Assembly: GCA_021776195.1 (NCBI GenBank)
Contig: JAJFGK010000066.1
Location: 1 to 64,000 of the forward strand
DNA length: 64,000 nt
Source: Kiloniellaceae bacterium
Lineage (GTDB): Bacteria; Pseudomonadota; Alphaproteobacteria; Kiloniellales; Kiloniellaceae
Direction of reading: 5' to 3'
Below are positions 1-11,515 of the stretch, piece after piece. Within the stretch, counting starts at the first letter, position 1, and each line of letters begins with the position of its first letter. The notes beneath the pieces were generated by a model, which worked only from the letters and a program-made list of their open reading frames with translations, made no database searches and was not told the DNA's origin. The position numbers and the translations under genes are program-made.

Positions 1-192
1 CTCGATGTCGTCTTCGACGAGGATCGCGCCAGAAACCGTAAAGACAACGGTCCCGAAAACCTCGCTATCGTGCGAAAGCTCGCGCTCAACATCCTGCGAT
101 CCCATCCCGAAAAGGCCTCCATACGACGCAAAATCAAGCGCCCAGGATGGGACGACAAATTCCTCTGCTCCCTCATCGGACATATGCGATAG
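1..192 (+). CDS. ISAs1-family transposase, C-terminal fragment (cut by window start)
   Basis: Frame +1 is open from the first base to TAG at 190-192 and encodes 63 residues. They carry the usual C-terminal pattern of ISAs1-family DDE transposases: an LDVVFDEDRARNRKDNGPEN stretch, then LAIVRKLALNIL, then a basic RRKIKRPGWDD segment and a terminal HMR. In this family the LDV-F-ED segment lies in the third catalytic region. The gene's start lies outside the window, so it cannot be said whether the element is intact. ISAs1 elements commonly end just after the transposase stop, and the bases after the stop (CCCTG at 193-197) could belong to the right inverted repeat, but the left end is not visible. 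Confidence 0.85.
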   Translation, partial: LDVVFDEDRARNRKDNGPENLAIVRKLALNILRSHPEKASIRRKIKRPGWDDKFLCSLIGHMR

Positions 193-365
193 CCCTGCCT
201 CAAGGGGGAAGGAGCAGGGCAGAGCGTGCGCCGGATTCAACCTCCCCCTTGATGGTGGAGGTCGAGAGCGACGGCGATCGGGTGGGGGTGGGGCCACAGC
301 GTCAATCCATCCGACGGCGCCGCCCCGGGCTTTCCCTTGCGCCGCAATGGGGGCAGTGTCGCGCC
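193..365. repeat. Intergenic GC-rich segment with imperfect palindrome
   Basis: This is a gene-free stretch between the IS fragment and the MATE gene. It contains ACCTCC...GGAGGT arms at about 239-261 and G-rich runs further on. It resembles the other GC-rich palindromic intergenic pieces in this window (3726-3855, 6942-7030). It may be a dispersed intergenic repeat; this rests on visual similarity only. Confidence 0.3.
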
Positions 366-1793
366 ATGGTTCCAGACAGCAGGATAGGGCCCGCGCCGCT
401 CGCGGCCGAGGCCGGCCTTGCCCCCCTGTGGCGCGAGGTCAAGGCCACCTTTATGCTGGCTTGGCCCCTGGTGCTGGCCAACCTGGCGCAGGTCGCGATC
501 CAGACCATCAACGTGATTTTCCTCGGCTGGCTCGGGCCGCAGCAACTCGCCGGCGGCTCCCTGGCGCATCATTTCTTCTTTCCCTTCTTCCTCTTTGGCG
601 TCGGCATCGTCATGGCGACCGCGCCGATGATGGCGCAGGAACTGGGTGCCGGCGAAACCCGCGGCATTCGCCGGACATTTCGCCAAGGCCTTTGGGTCAG
701 CGCCGTCCTGGCCCTTCCGGCCGGACTGATGCTGTGGAACGGGCGCGTTTTCCTCGATCTGCTGGGCCAGGACCCGGCGACCACGGCCATCGCCGAGCAA
801 TACCTGCGGGCCGTGCTCTGGTGCCTGGCGCCGGCCTACGGGATCTTTGCCATGCGTTCGCTCTTTTCGGCGGGCAACTGGACCCGACCCATTCTGGTGG
901 TGACCCTGCTGGGCGTGGCGATCCACGGCACCCTGGCCTATGGCCTGATCTTCGGCCGGCTAGGGCTTCCGATGATGGGCGTGGCCGGCGCCGGCACGGC
1001 AGCGACCATTGCCCAGTCCGTCGGCTTTGCCGTGCTCCTGGCCATCGCCCTGCGGGCCCGGCGTTTTCAGCTCTACGATCTTCTGACCAATTTCTGGCGT
1101 CCCGACTGGCCGCGCTTCGGCGAGATCTGGCGGGTCGGCCTGCCGATCGGGCTGGGCCTGGTCGCCACCTCGGCCTTCTTCTCCAGCGCGGCCTTCATGA
1201 TGGGCCACCTCGGCACCACGGCGCTGGCGGCCCATGCCATCGCCCTGCAGTGCGTCGGTATCGCCTTCATGTTTCCCCTCGGGCTCAGCCAGGCGGCCAT
1301 GGTGCGGGTCGGGTTCCACGCCGGCGCCCGCGACGGCGCCGCGGTGGGGCGCGCCGGCTGGGCCGCCGGCCTGCTGGCCCTGGCCGGCGTGCTGGGCACC
1401 TCCAGCGTCCTGGTGGTCTTCGGTTGGGAGTTGGTGGATCTGTTCCTCGATCTCGACCTGCCCCAGAGCCTGGCGGTGGCCGAGGTCTCGGTGCGGCTGC
1501 TGCTGATCGCCGCCTTCTTCGGCCTGGCGGATGCCGGACAGGTGGTGTTCGGCGGCAACCTGCGGGGCCTCAAGGACACCAAGATGCCGATGTGGCTGGC
1601 CGTCTTCGGCTACTGGGGCATCGGCCTGCCGGCCTGCTGGTTCTTCGCCTTCGAACTCGGCCTCGGCCCGACCGGTATCTGGTACGGCATGACCGTGGGG
1701 CTCTACCTCGTGGCGGCGCTGGTCATCTGGCGCTTTCACCGGCGCGGGCGCTTTTGGCAACCATTCGCGGGTGAAGGGACCGGCCCTCGTTGA
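366..1793 (+). CDS. MATE-family multidrug/metabolite exporter
   Basis: The 475-residue protein has about twelve hydrophobic helices arranged as two MatE repeats, as in NorM/DinF-type cation-coupled antiporters of the inner membrane. Visible family features are the early LVLANLAQVAIQTINVIFLG segment with its glycine-rich turn, and the second-half segment around GNLRGLKDTKMPM. The length matches the family (about 450-480). ATG 366 was chosen because it directly precedes a short cytosolic N-terminus and the first helix; upstream in-frame codons would add low-complexity sequence. The stop TGA (1791-1793) overlaps the TTG start of tlyA, so the two are probably translationally coupled although functionally unrelated. 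The substrate cannot be told from sequence. Confidence 0.9.
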   Translation: MVPDSRIGPAPLAAEAGLAPLWREVKATFMLAWPLVLANLAQVAIQTINVIFLGWLGPQQLAGGSLAHHFFFPFFLFGVGIVMATAPMMAQELGAGETRGIRRTFRQGLWVSAVLALPAGLMLWNGRVFLDLLGQDPATTAIAEQYLRAVLWCLAPAYGIFAMRSLFSAGNWTRPILVVTLLGVAIHGTLAYGLIFGRLGLPMMGVAGAGTAATIAQSVGFAVLLAIALRARRFQLYDLLTNFWRPDWPRFGEIWRVGLPIGLGLVATSAFFSSAAFMMGHLGTTALAAHAIALQCVGIAFMFPLGLSQAAMVRVGFHAGARDGAAVGRAGWAAGLLALAGVLGTSSVLVVFGWELVDLFLDLDLPQSLAVAEVSVRLLLIAAFFGLADAGQVVFGGNLRGLKDTKMPMWLAVFGYWGIGLPACWFFAFELGLGPTGIWYGMTVGLYLVAALVIWRFHRRGRFWQPFAGEGTGPR

Positions 1794-2536
1794 GCAAGAC
1801 GCCCAAGGAACGCGCCGACCTGGCGCTGGTCGCCCGGGGCCTGGTGGAGAGCCGCAGCAAGGCCCAGGCGCTGATCATGGCCGGCAAGGTCTTCGCCGGC
1901 GAGCGCCGGGTCGAGAAGGCCGGCGAAGCGATCTCGGCCGACCGGCCGCTGACCGTGAAGGGCCAGGATCATCCCTGGGTCAGCCGCGGTGGGCTGAAGT
2001 TGGCCCGGGGCCTGGAGGTCTTCGGTTTCGATCCCACGGGGCGCATCGGCCTCGACGTCGGCGCTTCGACCGGCGGCTTCACCGACGTGCTGCTGGCCGG
2101 CGGCGCGGCCAAGGTCTACGCCGTCGATGTCGGCCACGGCCAGCTGGCCTGGAAGCTGCGCAGCGACCCCCGGGTCGTGGTGCTGGAAAAGACCAATGCG
2201 CGAAATCTGACGGCCGAGCAGGTCCCCGAGGCGCCCGGCGTGGTGGTTTGCGATGCCAGCTTCATCGGACTGCGGACCGTGCTGCCGGCGGCCCTCGCAC
2301 TGGCCGCGTCCGGCGCCTGGTTGGTCGCCCTGATCAAGCCGCAGTTCGAAGTCGGCCGCGACCAGGTCGGCAAGGGTGGCGTGGTGCGCGACGCCGCGCT
2401 GCACGACGAGGTCTGCGCGCGCATTCGCGACTGGCTCGACGGCCTGTCGGACTGGCGGGTGGCCGGCCTGACCGAAAGCCCGATCAAAGGGCCGGAGGGC
2501 AATAGGGAGTTTTTGATCGGGGCAGTGAAAGATTAA
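1790..2536 (+). CDS. tlyA: TlyA-family rRNA 2'-O-methyltransferase (hemolysin A homologue)
   Basis: The 248-residue protein has an N-terminal S4 RNA-binding domain (about residues 6-65, with the LVARGLVESRSKAQALIMAGKVF pattern) followed by an FtsJ-like Rossmann methyltransferase domain. SAM motif I is GLDVGASTGGFTD (about residues 86-98), and KPQFEVGRDQVGKGGVVRD is typical of TlyA. TlyA enzymes methylate ribose of cytidines in 16S and/or 23S rRNA and affect sensitivity to capreomycin-type antibiotics in other bacteria. In alphaproteobacteria the gene is commonly near dxs, which is not seen here. The TTG start at 1790 overlaps the preceding stop (TTGA), and no in-frame ATG alternative covers the S4 domain. 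Confidence 0.93.
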   Translation: MSKTPKERADLALVARGLVESRSKAQALIMAGKVFAGERRVEKAGEAISADRPLTVKGQDHPWVSRGGLKLARGLEVFGFDPTGRIGLDVGASTGGFTDVLLAGGAAKVYAVDVGHGQLAWKLRSDPRVVVLEKTNARNLTAEQVPEAPGVVVCDASFIGLRTVLPAALALAASGAWLVALIKPQFEVGRDQVGKGGVVRDAALHDEVCARIRDWLDGLSDWRVAGLTESPIKGPEGNREFLIGAVKD

Positions 2537-2625
2537 TCGGTTAGGTCTATTGTTCCTGGTTCCCCTTTCGGATCGAGGCGGGTAAGATCGCGCCGGCTGG
2601 GGACAAAGGTGAGAGATTCTTTATT

Positions 2626-3684
2626 GTGTCCCGATTGCTGTCCTTCCCGATTCGCCATCGACCCTTCGCACCGGCCCTGATGTTCTGCCTCGGGTTGGTC
2701 TTGGTGCTGCCTGGTGCCGCCTTGGCGGCACCGGACCAGGATTCGGCACTGGACGATGCCGGCGTCTTGACCCTGCAGTTCAGCAACGATCTCTTTGCCG
2801 GGGTCGACCGCCATTTCACCCACGGCACGCGGGCGGCCTGGCAGTCGCCCGAGGGCGCCGTGCCCGCCTGGATCGTCGACACGGCACGGGCGGTTCCGCT
2901 GTTCAACGACCGCGGCCAGTTCCGCGTCGCCTATTCCCTGGGCCAGGACATCTTCACACCCGATGGGATCGAGGAGACGGCACTCATCCCGGAGGACCGG
3001 CCCTATGCCGGCTGGCTCTATGGCGGTATCGGCCTCAGCTCGGCGGACGATGACCAGGTCGAGACCCTGGAGCTGAACATCGGGGTGGTCGGCCCGGCCT
3101 CGGCCGGCCGCCTGGTGCAGCGGCGCTGGCACGGGGCCTTCAATCTGACCGAACCGGAAGGTTGGGACAATCAGCTGGAGAATGAGCCCGGCGTGGTGCT
3201 CTACTACGAGCGCAAATGGCGTGCCCTGGCCAAGTTGCCGCTGGGCGGCCTGATCCCCTTCGAAGATCTGGCGGTCGACTTCAGCCCTCACCTGGGTGCC
3301 GCGCTCGGCAATGTCTACACCTACGCCGCGGCCGGCTTCACCCTGCGCCTGGGCGACGACCTGCCGAACGACTTCGGTCCGCCGCGCATCCGCCCCGGCC
3401 TGCCGGGCTCGGATTTCTTCCTGACCGACGATGCCATCGGCTGGTACCTCTTCGCCGGCCTCGAGGGGCGGGCCGTGGCGCGCAACATCTTCCTCGACGG
3501 CAACACCTTCCGCGACAGCCACTCGGTCGACAAGCACCCGCTGGTCGGCGATGTCCAGGCCGGTCTGGCCTTCACGCTCGACCGCTACCGCCTGGCCTAC
3601 ACCCATATGTGGCGGACCAAGGAGTTCCAGGGCCAGGACGCCCCCGACCAGTTGGGCACGGTCAGCCTCTCGGTTCGTTTCTAG
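2626..3684 (+). CDS. LpxR-family (DUF2219) outer-membrane lipid A deacylase-like protein
   Basis: The 352-residue protein has a signal peptide (hydrophobic segment about residues 15-34, cleavage near AALAA) and the DUF2219/LpxR signature. This comprises an early LTLQFSNDLFAGVDRHFTHG segment carrying the Asn, Asp and THG residues conserved around the active site, then GQDIFTP, then EDRPYAGWLYGG. LpxR removes the 3'-acyloxyacyl group of lipid A and folds as a 12-stranded beta barrel. The C-terminus ends in an aromatic residue (SLSVRF), as expected for a Bam substrate. The GTG start at 2626 is supported by the signal peptide directly after it. Many DUF2219 proteins lack demonstrated deacylase activity, so the function is probable rather than certain. 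Confidence 0.88.
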   Translation: MSRLLSFPIRHRPFAPALMFCLGLVLVLPGAALAAPDQDSALDDAGVLTLQFSNDLFAGVDRHFTHGTRAAWQSPEGAVPAWIVDTARAVPLFNDRGQFRVAYSLGQDIFTPDGIEETALIPEDRPYAGWLYGGIGLSSADDDQVETLELNIGVVGPASAGRLVQRRWHGAFNLTEPEGWDNQLENEPGVVLYYERKWRALAKLPLGGLIPFEDLAVDFSPHLGAALGNVYTYAAAGFTLRLGDDLPNDFGPPRIRPGLPGSDFFLTDDAIGWYLFAGLEGRAVARNIFLDGNTFRDSHSVDKHPLVGDVQAGLAFTLDRYRLAYTHMWRTKEFQGQDAPDQLGTVSLSVRF

Positions 3685-3981
3685 CAGCGGCTGATAGCCC
3701 GTTGGGCAAAGGACCAAGCGGATTTCCTCTCCACCCCACTTGGGGGGAGAGGATCAAGGTGAGGGGGGCGTGGATGGCGCGCGAGGTGCTCGCAACAGTC
3801 GCGCAGTGGCGAGGCACCCCCGCACCCAGACCCACTCCCCCGTGAAGGGGGCGAGGGAATTATTTCTTGGCCGCTGTCTATTCGCGCCCCACCCCCACCC
3901 CCCCATTGCAGGTATCGGCCCGGCGTGGTCCTGTCTGGGGCCGCCGCGGGGAGGGGCGGGCTACATGACGCGAGCCGGAAC
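3685..3981. repeat. Gene-free GC-rich segment with two palindromes
   Basis: No gene is supported here. Two strong inverted repeats are visible. 3726-3752 has arms CCTCTCC/GGAGAGG extended by CCCC/GGGG, with one bulged A. 3835-3855 has CTCCCCC, a GTGAA loop and GGGGGCGAG. The first 15 bases of the first palindrome (3726-3740) recur exactly at 6942-6956, which suggests a dispersed intergenic repeat family. Neither has a T-run, so neither is a canonical terminator, although they may still form RNA hairpins after the 3684 stop. Confidence 0.45.
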
Positions 3982-5262
3982 ATGACCGCGCCCAGGGGGA
4001 CCGCGCCCAGGGGGACCGCACCCAAAGGAATCGCGCCTGGAGGGGTGGGGGCTGCGGGAATCCGCGGGCTGTTGGCCGACGCGGCCTTCCGGCGGACCTG
4101 GCTGATCGGGCTTTGCGGCGGCGTGGCGCGCTGGTTGGAGATGCTGGTGGTCGGCATCTTCGCCTTCGAGACCACCGGGTCGCCCTTCCTCGTCGCCCTG
4201 CTGGTGATCTTGCGCATGGCGCCCCTGGCGGCCTTCGGCGCGGTGGTCGGCACCTTTGCCGACCGCCTGTCGCCGCGCCGCTTCCTGCTGGCCGGGCTTT
4301 CACTGGCGACAATGGTTTCGATTCTGCTCTTTGCGCTCTTTGCCTTCGAGCTCGCCCGATACTGGCACGTCGCCCTGGCGACCTTCGCCTCGGGCCTGAT
4401 CTGGACCACCGACATGCCGCTGCGCCGGCGGCTGTTGGGCGATGCCGCCGGGCCGAGTCGCCTGGCCCAGGCCATGTCTTTCGACAGCGCTTCCAACAAC
4501 GCCACCCGGATGCTCGGGCCGCTGGTCGGCGGCCTGCTCTATCAGGCCCTCGGGGCGGCCGGCGCCTTTGCCTGCGCGGCGCTGCTCTATGGCCTTTGCG
4601 TCCTGATGGTGGTGGCCCTGCCCAAGCCGACGCCGGCCGAGGGCCCGGCCAAGCCCGCGGTTCGGTTCTTCCAGGACTTCAAGGAAGCCTTCCGCTTCGC
4701 GGCGCGGGACCGCGACCTGCTGCGCATCTTGCTGGTCACGGTGGTGTTCAATCTCTGGGGCTTTCCCTTCGTCTCGATGATCCCGGTGATCGGCCGCGAG
4801 GATTTTGGCCTCAGCGCCGGCTGGATCGGGGGTCTCTCGGCGCTGGAGGGCTGCGGCGCCTTTCTCGGCGCCCTGGTGATAGCCTTTTCGGTGCGCGGAA
4901 CGCCGTCGCGCCGGATCTACTATTTCGGGACCATGGCCTTCCTCTGCTTTATCTTCATTGCCGGTTGGATGCCCAGCGCCGGCCTGACCGCGGCGGTCTT
5001 CGTCTGCGTCGGGCTCGCCGGGGCCTGCTTCACCACCATGCAGTCGACCCTGGTCTATGCCGTCGCGCCACCGGAGATGCGCGGCCGGCTCTTCGGCCTG
5101 CTGGTGATCTGCATCGGCACCGGGCTGATCGGTTTCACCAACATCGGCCTGATGGCGGAATGGTACGGCGGGTCGGCGGCGATCCGAATCGTCGCCGCGG
5201 AAGGCTTGATCCCGCTGCTGCTGATCGGCCTCGGCTGGCGCCAGCTTTGGCGCGGCCGGTAG
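3982..5262 (+). CDS. Major facilitator superfamily transporter
   Basis: The 426-residue protein has about 10-12 membrane helices typical of MFS/Bcr-like or MdtG-like exporters (pfam MFS_3/MFS_1). The loop between helices 2 and 3 has GTFADRLSPRRFLLAG, a form of the MFS motif A (G-x-x-x-D-R-x-x-R-R). Residues 2-21 are a pentapeptide repeat (TAPRG, TAPRG, TAPKG, IAPGG) produced by a 15-bp DNA repeat; the tail lies before the first helix and is probably cytosolic and disordered. ATG 3982 was chosen, although a GTG at 3925 is in frame and could add 19 residues. The substrate is unknown. It converges on the methyltransferase gene with only 15 bases between the stops. Confidence 0.85.
   Translation: MTAPRGTAPRGTAPKGIAPGGVGAAGIRGLLADAAFRRTWLIGLCGGVARWLEMLVVGIFAFETTGSPFLVALLVILRMAPLAAFGAVVGTFADRLSPRRFLLAGLSLATMVSILLFALFAFELARYWHVALATFASGLIWTTDMPLRRRLLGDAAGPSRLAQAMSFDSASNNATRMLGPLVGGLLYQALGAAGAFACAALLYGLCVLMVVALPKPTPAEGPAKPAVRFFQDFKEAFRFAARDRDLLRILLVTVVFNLWGFPFVSMIPVIGREDFGLSAGWIGGLSALEGCGAFLGALVIAFSVRGTPSRRIYYFGTMAFLCFIFIAGWMPSAGLTAAVFVCVGLAGACFTTMQSTLVYAVAPPEMRGRLFGLLVICIGTGLIGFTNIGLMAEWYGGSAAIRIVAAEGLIPLLLIGLGWRQLWRGR
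3985..4044 (+). repeat. 15-bp tandem repeat (4 units) in MFS gene start
   Basis: The unit ACCGCGCCCAGGGGG occurs twice exactly (3985-3999, 4000-4014). Two degenerate copies follow (4015-4029, 4030-4044). It is in frame and encodes the TAPRG-type pentapeptide repeat. Confidence 0.85.
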
Positions 5263-5277
5263 TCGAGCGCGAAGGCA

Positions 5278-6048
5278 CTAAGGAATCTTGTGGGTCCAAA
5301 CGGCGAGGGTCCGGTAGGGGAACCCGACCGTGGGCCGGCCTGCCAATTCGGGGGTGTCGGCAATGAGATCCCGAATTTGCGCGGCCACGGCCTGTTTCTC
5401 CGCCGCGCCGAGGGCGGCCATGAAACTGACCGAGAGAATCCGCTCGACAATGACCTGCTCGGGCGGGCCGTCATGGCTGTGTAGGAACCCGCGCTCTTCA
5501 AGCGGCGCGAAGCCCTCCGCCGGGAAGAGCTTGCGCCACAGTCCTTCGTGGAAGCGCGGTGTCGTGCCCTCGAAGGGGGCCATGATGCCGGTGAGCGCGG
5601 CGACCCATCCCACCGTCTCGTCGCGAACATTCCACACCAGGCCCAGGCGCCCGCCCGGCTTGAGGACTCGGCGAATCTCCCGCAGTGCGCGGTCGTCGGC
5701 GAACCAGTGAAAGGCCTGGGCGCAGGTCACCGCGTCGGCGCTGCCGGATGGCGCGGGGATGGCATGGGCATTGCCGCTCTTCGCCTCGATCTCCGGCAGC
5801 TTCGCCCGAAGCTCCCGCAGCATGGCCGCCACGGGCTCGACCGCCGTTACTCTCGCCCCTGTCCTCGCCAGGTGGCCGGTGAATTTTCCGGTGCCCGCGC
5901 CGAGATCGATCGCGGTCGATGCAGATGTCAGGCCGAGCTCGTTGCCGAGCCATTCTTCGACCTCATTCGGGTAGCCCGGCCGTCCCCTGCTGTAGGCTCT
6001 GGCGCCGCGGGAAAAGCCATCGACAGCCGATTCGTGCACGGCAGACAT
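5278..6048 (-). CDS. Class I SAM-dependent methyltransferase (Methyltransf_11 type)
   Basis: The 256-residue protein has SAM-binding motif I as AIDLGAGTGKFT (about residues 46-57), an acidic strand-2 end in VTAVEPVAAML, motif II-like SADAVTCAQAFHWF (about 104-117) and VLKPGGRLGLVWNV. This order is standard for small-molecule methyltransferases of the UbiE/Tam/YafE group. The N-terminal FSRGARAYSRGRPGYPNEV segment is characteristic of Tam-like/YafE-like members. The substrate cannot be inferred, and no neighbouring gene points to a pathway. ATG 6048 gives a full-length domain. Confidence 0.85.
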   Translation of the reverse strand: MSAVHESAVDGFSRGARAYSRGRPGYPNEVEEWLGNELGLTSASTAIDLGAGTGKFTGHLARTGARVTAVEPVAAMLRELRAKLPEIEAKSGNAHAIPAPSGSADAVTCAQAFHWFADDRALREIRRVLKPGGRLGLVWNVRDETVGWVAALTGIMAPFEGTTPRFHEGLWRKLFPAEGFAPLEERGFLHSHDGPPEQVIVERILSVSFMAALGAAEKQAVAAQIRDLIADTPELAGRPTVGFPYRTLAVWTHKIP

Positions 6049-6139
6049 AGGATATCCACCCTTTCGTTGGTCGTTCCGGTAGTCTTGTCACACGTGGGCC
6101 TTCCCTGTCCACGCCAGGACTTGGACGTCACAATCGCCC

Positions 6140-6910
6140 TCAATCGTTGGCACCCTTGCTCGGTTGTTCGACCGGCGGGACGGCAACATAGAGCCAGGTC
6201 CAGACCGCATTGTCCGGGTCGAGGCATCTCAGTTTGACGAAGGATCGCGCCGCGGTGTCCACCGGGCGGGTCAGGTAGATCCGGCTGACCTCGCACTTCG
6301 GCAGATCGGTGAATCCGGCTTCCAGCAGCGGATCGTAGCCGCCCTCGTAGAGGGGTACCGCGGCCCGGGTCGCCTTCAGGCTGGCGGCGATCTGTGCCGC
6401 GAGGGCCGGGAGCGCGATCTCGAACTCCGGCTGCCCTTCCCACTTGCCGAGGGCGAAAACCCGGTTGCTGAACCAGTTCTGGAGATTCGCGTCGATGGCG
6501 GGCCGGGCCGCGCTGTCGAGCAGCGGCCGCGCGTGGTGTTCGCCGAGTAGGGCGAAGGGGTCGACCTGGCCCGGGAGCGGCAGTTCCTTGACCCGGTCCG
6601 CCTGGTCGATGGTGAAGGGATCGCCGGCCGCCAGGACCCGCCGGACCGGCCAGATCGCGTCCTCCCGGCCGCTGTCGAGCCGCTTCGCTACCAGGACAAG
6701 GTCGGTCAGGGCGGTCATGTGGGTTTCCAGATTGTCGGTCACCCGGCGCAGCAGGAAGAGATGGCTGTCGTTGACCGCGAAAAGGACGTCTTCGACGGCC
6801 AGGCTGCGTGGCGGCGTCGCCTGCAGCGGCGCGAGCAGGCAGAGGAGCATCGCCAGTGCCGCGCCGGCGCGGGAGCTCCAAGAGCGGCAGATCTTGTGGT
6901 GCGATGTCAT
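6140..6910 (-). CDS. Secreted protein of unknown function, downstream of sortase
   Basis: The 256-residue protein has a basic start, a hydrophobic signal segment (about residues 13-30: AGAALAMLLCLLAPLQA) and a probable cleavage site near QATPP. I do not recognise a family. The mature part is soluble-looking. It contains an ALGKWEGQPEFEIALP segment and two cysteines (in LPKCEVSRIYLTRP and VKLRCLDPD) that could form a disulfide in the periplasm. It follows the sortase gene on the same strand after 128 bases of palindromic GC-rich sequence, so membership in the sortase operon is possible but unproven. ATG 6910 was chosen because it begins the signal peptide; the frame stays open upstream only as a shadow of the sortase gene. 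Confidence 0.7.
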   Translation of the reverse strand: MTSHHKICRSWSSRAGAALAMLLCLLAPLQATPPRSLAVEDVLFAVNDSHLFLLRRVTDNLETHMTALTDLVLVAKRLDSGREDAIWPVRRVLAAGDPFTIDQADRVKELPLPGQVDPFALLGEHHARPLLDSAARPAIDANLQNWFSNRVFALGKWEGQPEFEIALPALAAQIAASLKATRAAVPLYEGGYDPLLEAGFTDLPKCEVSRIYLTRPVDTAARSFVKLRCLDPDNAVWTWLYVAVPPVEQPSKGAND

Positions 6911-7038
6911 AGCAAGAGTCCTGCTTTCGAAAGTCGGCAAGCCTCTCCACCCCACTGGGCCATATGGTGTCGATGGGGCGATTTGCCAGCCCCCGACGCG
7001 GAGGGGCGGGGCGCCCTCTGCATTACTGGTCATGCTTG
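6911..7038. repeat. GC-rich intergenic segment sharing a 15-mer with 3726-3740
   Basis: CCTCTCCACCCCACT at 6942-6956 is identical to 3726-3740, where it forms one arm of a hairpin. Here the second arm is degenerate (ATGGGGCG and GGAGGGGCGGGG follow). This is compatible with a degraded copy of the same intergenic repeat. Confidence 0.35.
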
Positions 7039-7628
7039 CTAGCCGTCGGCCTCCGCGAAGACCAGGTAGCGCAGGGGCCCGCCGGGCTGCCAGTCGGTAA
7101 AGGGATAGCAGGTTACCAGGGTCATGACCGGGCGCTCGGGCGCGGGCGCCAGGCGGGCCTCCCGGTGGTCGATGACGGCCTGGCCGGTCACCTGGTAGGA
7201 CTGCCAGAAGCCGTCGGGCCGCTGCACCCGGAGGGCCATGCCCACCTTCAGGTCCTGGAGGAAGGCAAAGTGGGTGTCGCGGTGGCCGCCGAGGATGGCG
7301 TGACCGACCGCGCCGGGCTGGGCCGTGCCGTCCATCAGGCCCGGCCCGAAGGCCAGGCTGCGGCCGCTCGACCCGGCCAGCACGATCCGGTCGATCGCCA
7401 GGGCCGGGACCTGGAGTCGGGCCACCGGCCAGGTGTCGGCCCAGGGCCAGGGCTTGACCGCCTCGCCGCCGGCCAGGGTGTCGGCCCAGGCCCGCGTCAG
7501 CAGAATCTGAGCCAGCCAGGCCTTGGCGTGAATGGTCAGGCCACCGCCCAGTTGCCACAGCCCCAGGGCCAGGAACAGGGCCGCGATCAATGCCACCGCG
7601 CGGCGGCCGAGCCGGACAGGCGGCGGGG

Positions 7629-7632
<4 letters not shown>
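7039..7632 (-). CDS. Class GN (marine proteobacterial) sortase
   Basis: The 197-residue protein has one N-terminal membrane anchor (about residues 12-30) and a sortase fold with all three catalytic residues visible: His117 in HAILGGHRDTHF, Cys175 in TLVTCYPF and Arg188 in PLRYLVF. The spacing fits sortases, and the TLVTCYPF context is typical of the proteobacterial class GN. Such an enzyme cleaves a sorting signal near the C-terminus of its target and transfers it to an amine acceptor on the cell surface or in the periplasm; the acceptor in Gram-negatives is unknown. The GTG start (7632-7630) overlaps the TGA of the upstream target gene (GTGA), so enzyme and substrate are translationally coupled. 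One dedicated substrate per sortase is usual for this class. Confidence 0.93.
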
Positions 7633-11393
<3,761 letters not shown>

Positions 11394-11397
11394 ATAA

Positions 11398-11423
11398 AAA
11401 GGGGACTGTCCCCTTTATTTTTT
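11398..11423 (+). terminator. Rho-independent terminator after aatA
   Basis: AAAGGGGAC (11398-11406) and GTCCCCTTT (11408-11416) are perfect inverted arms, followed by ATTTTTT. The structure begins 4 bases after the aminotransferase stop. The arms preceded by A-runs make it nearly symmetrical. Confidence 0.9.
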
Positions 11424-11515
11424 GCCAATAAGATCAAAGGGTGCTGTATGAGGTTTTGTGAGGGTGGATCGACGGCTGTCGTGACAGGTCTGGCTCGGGG
11501 CGGGAGGAGGCTGCC

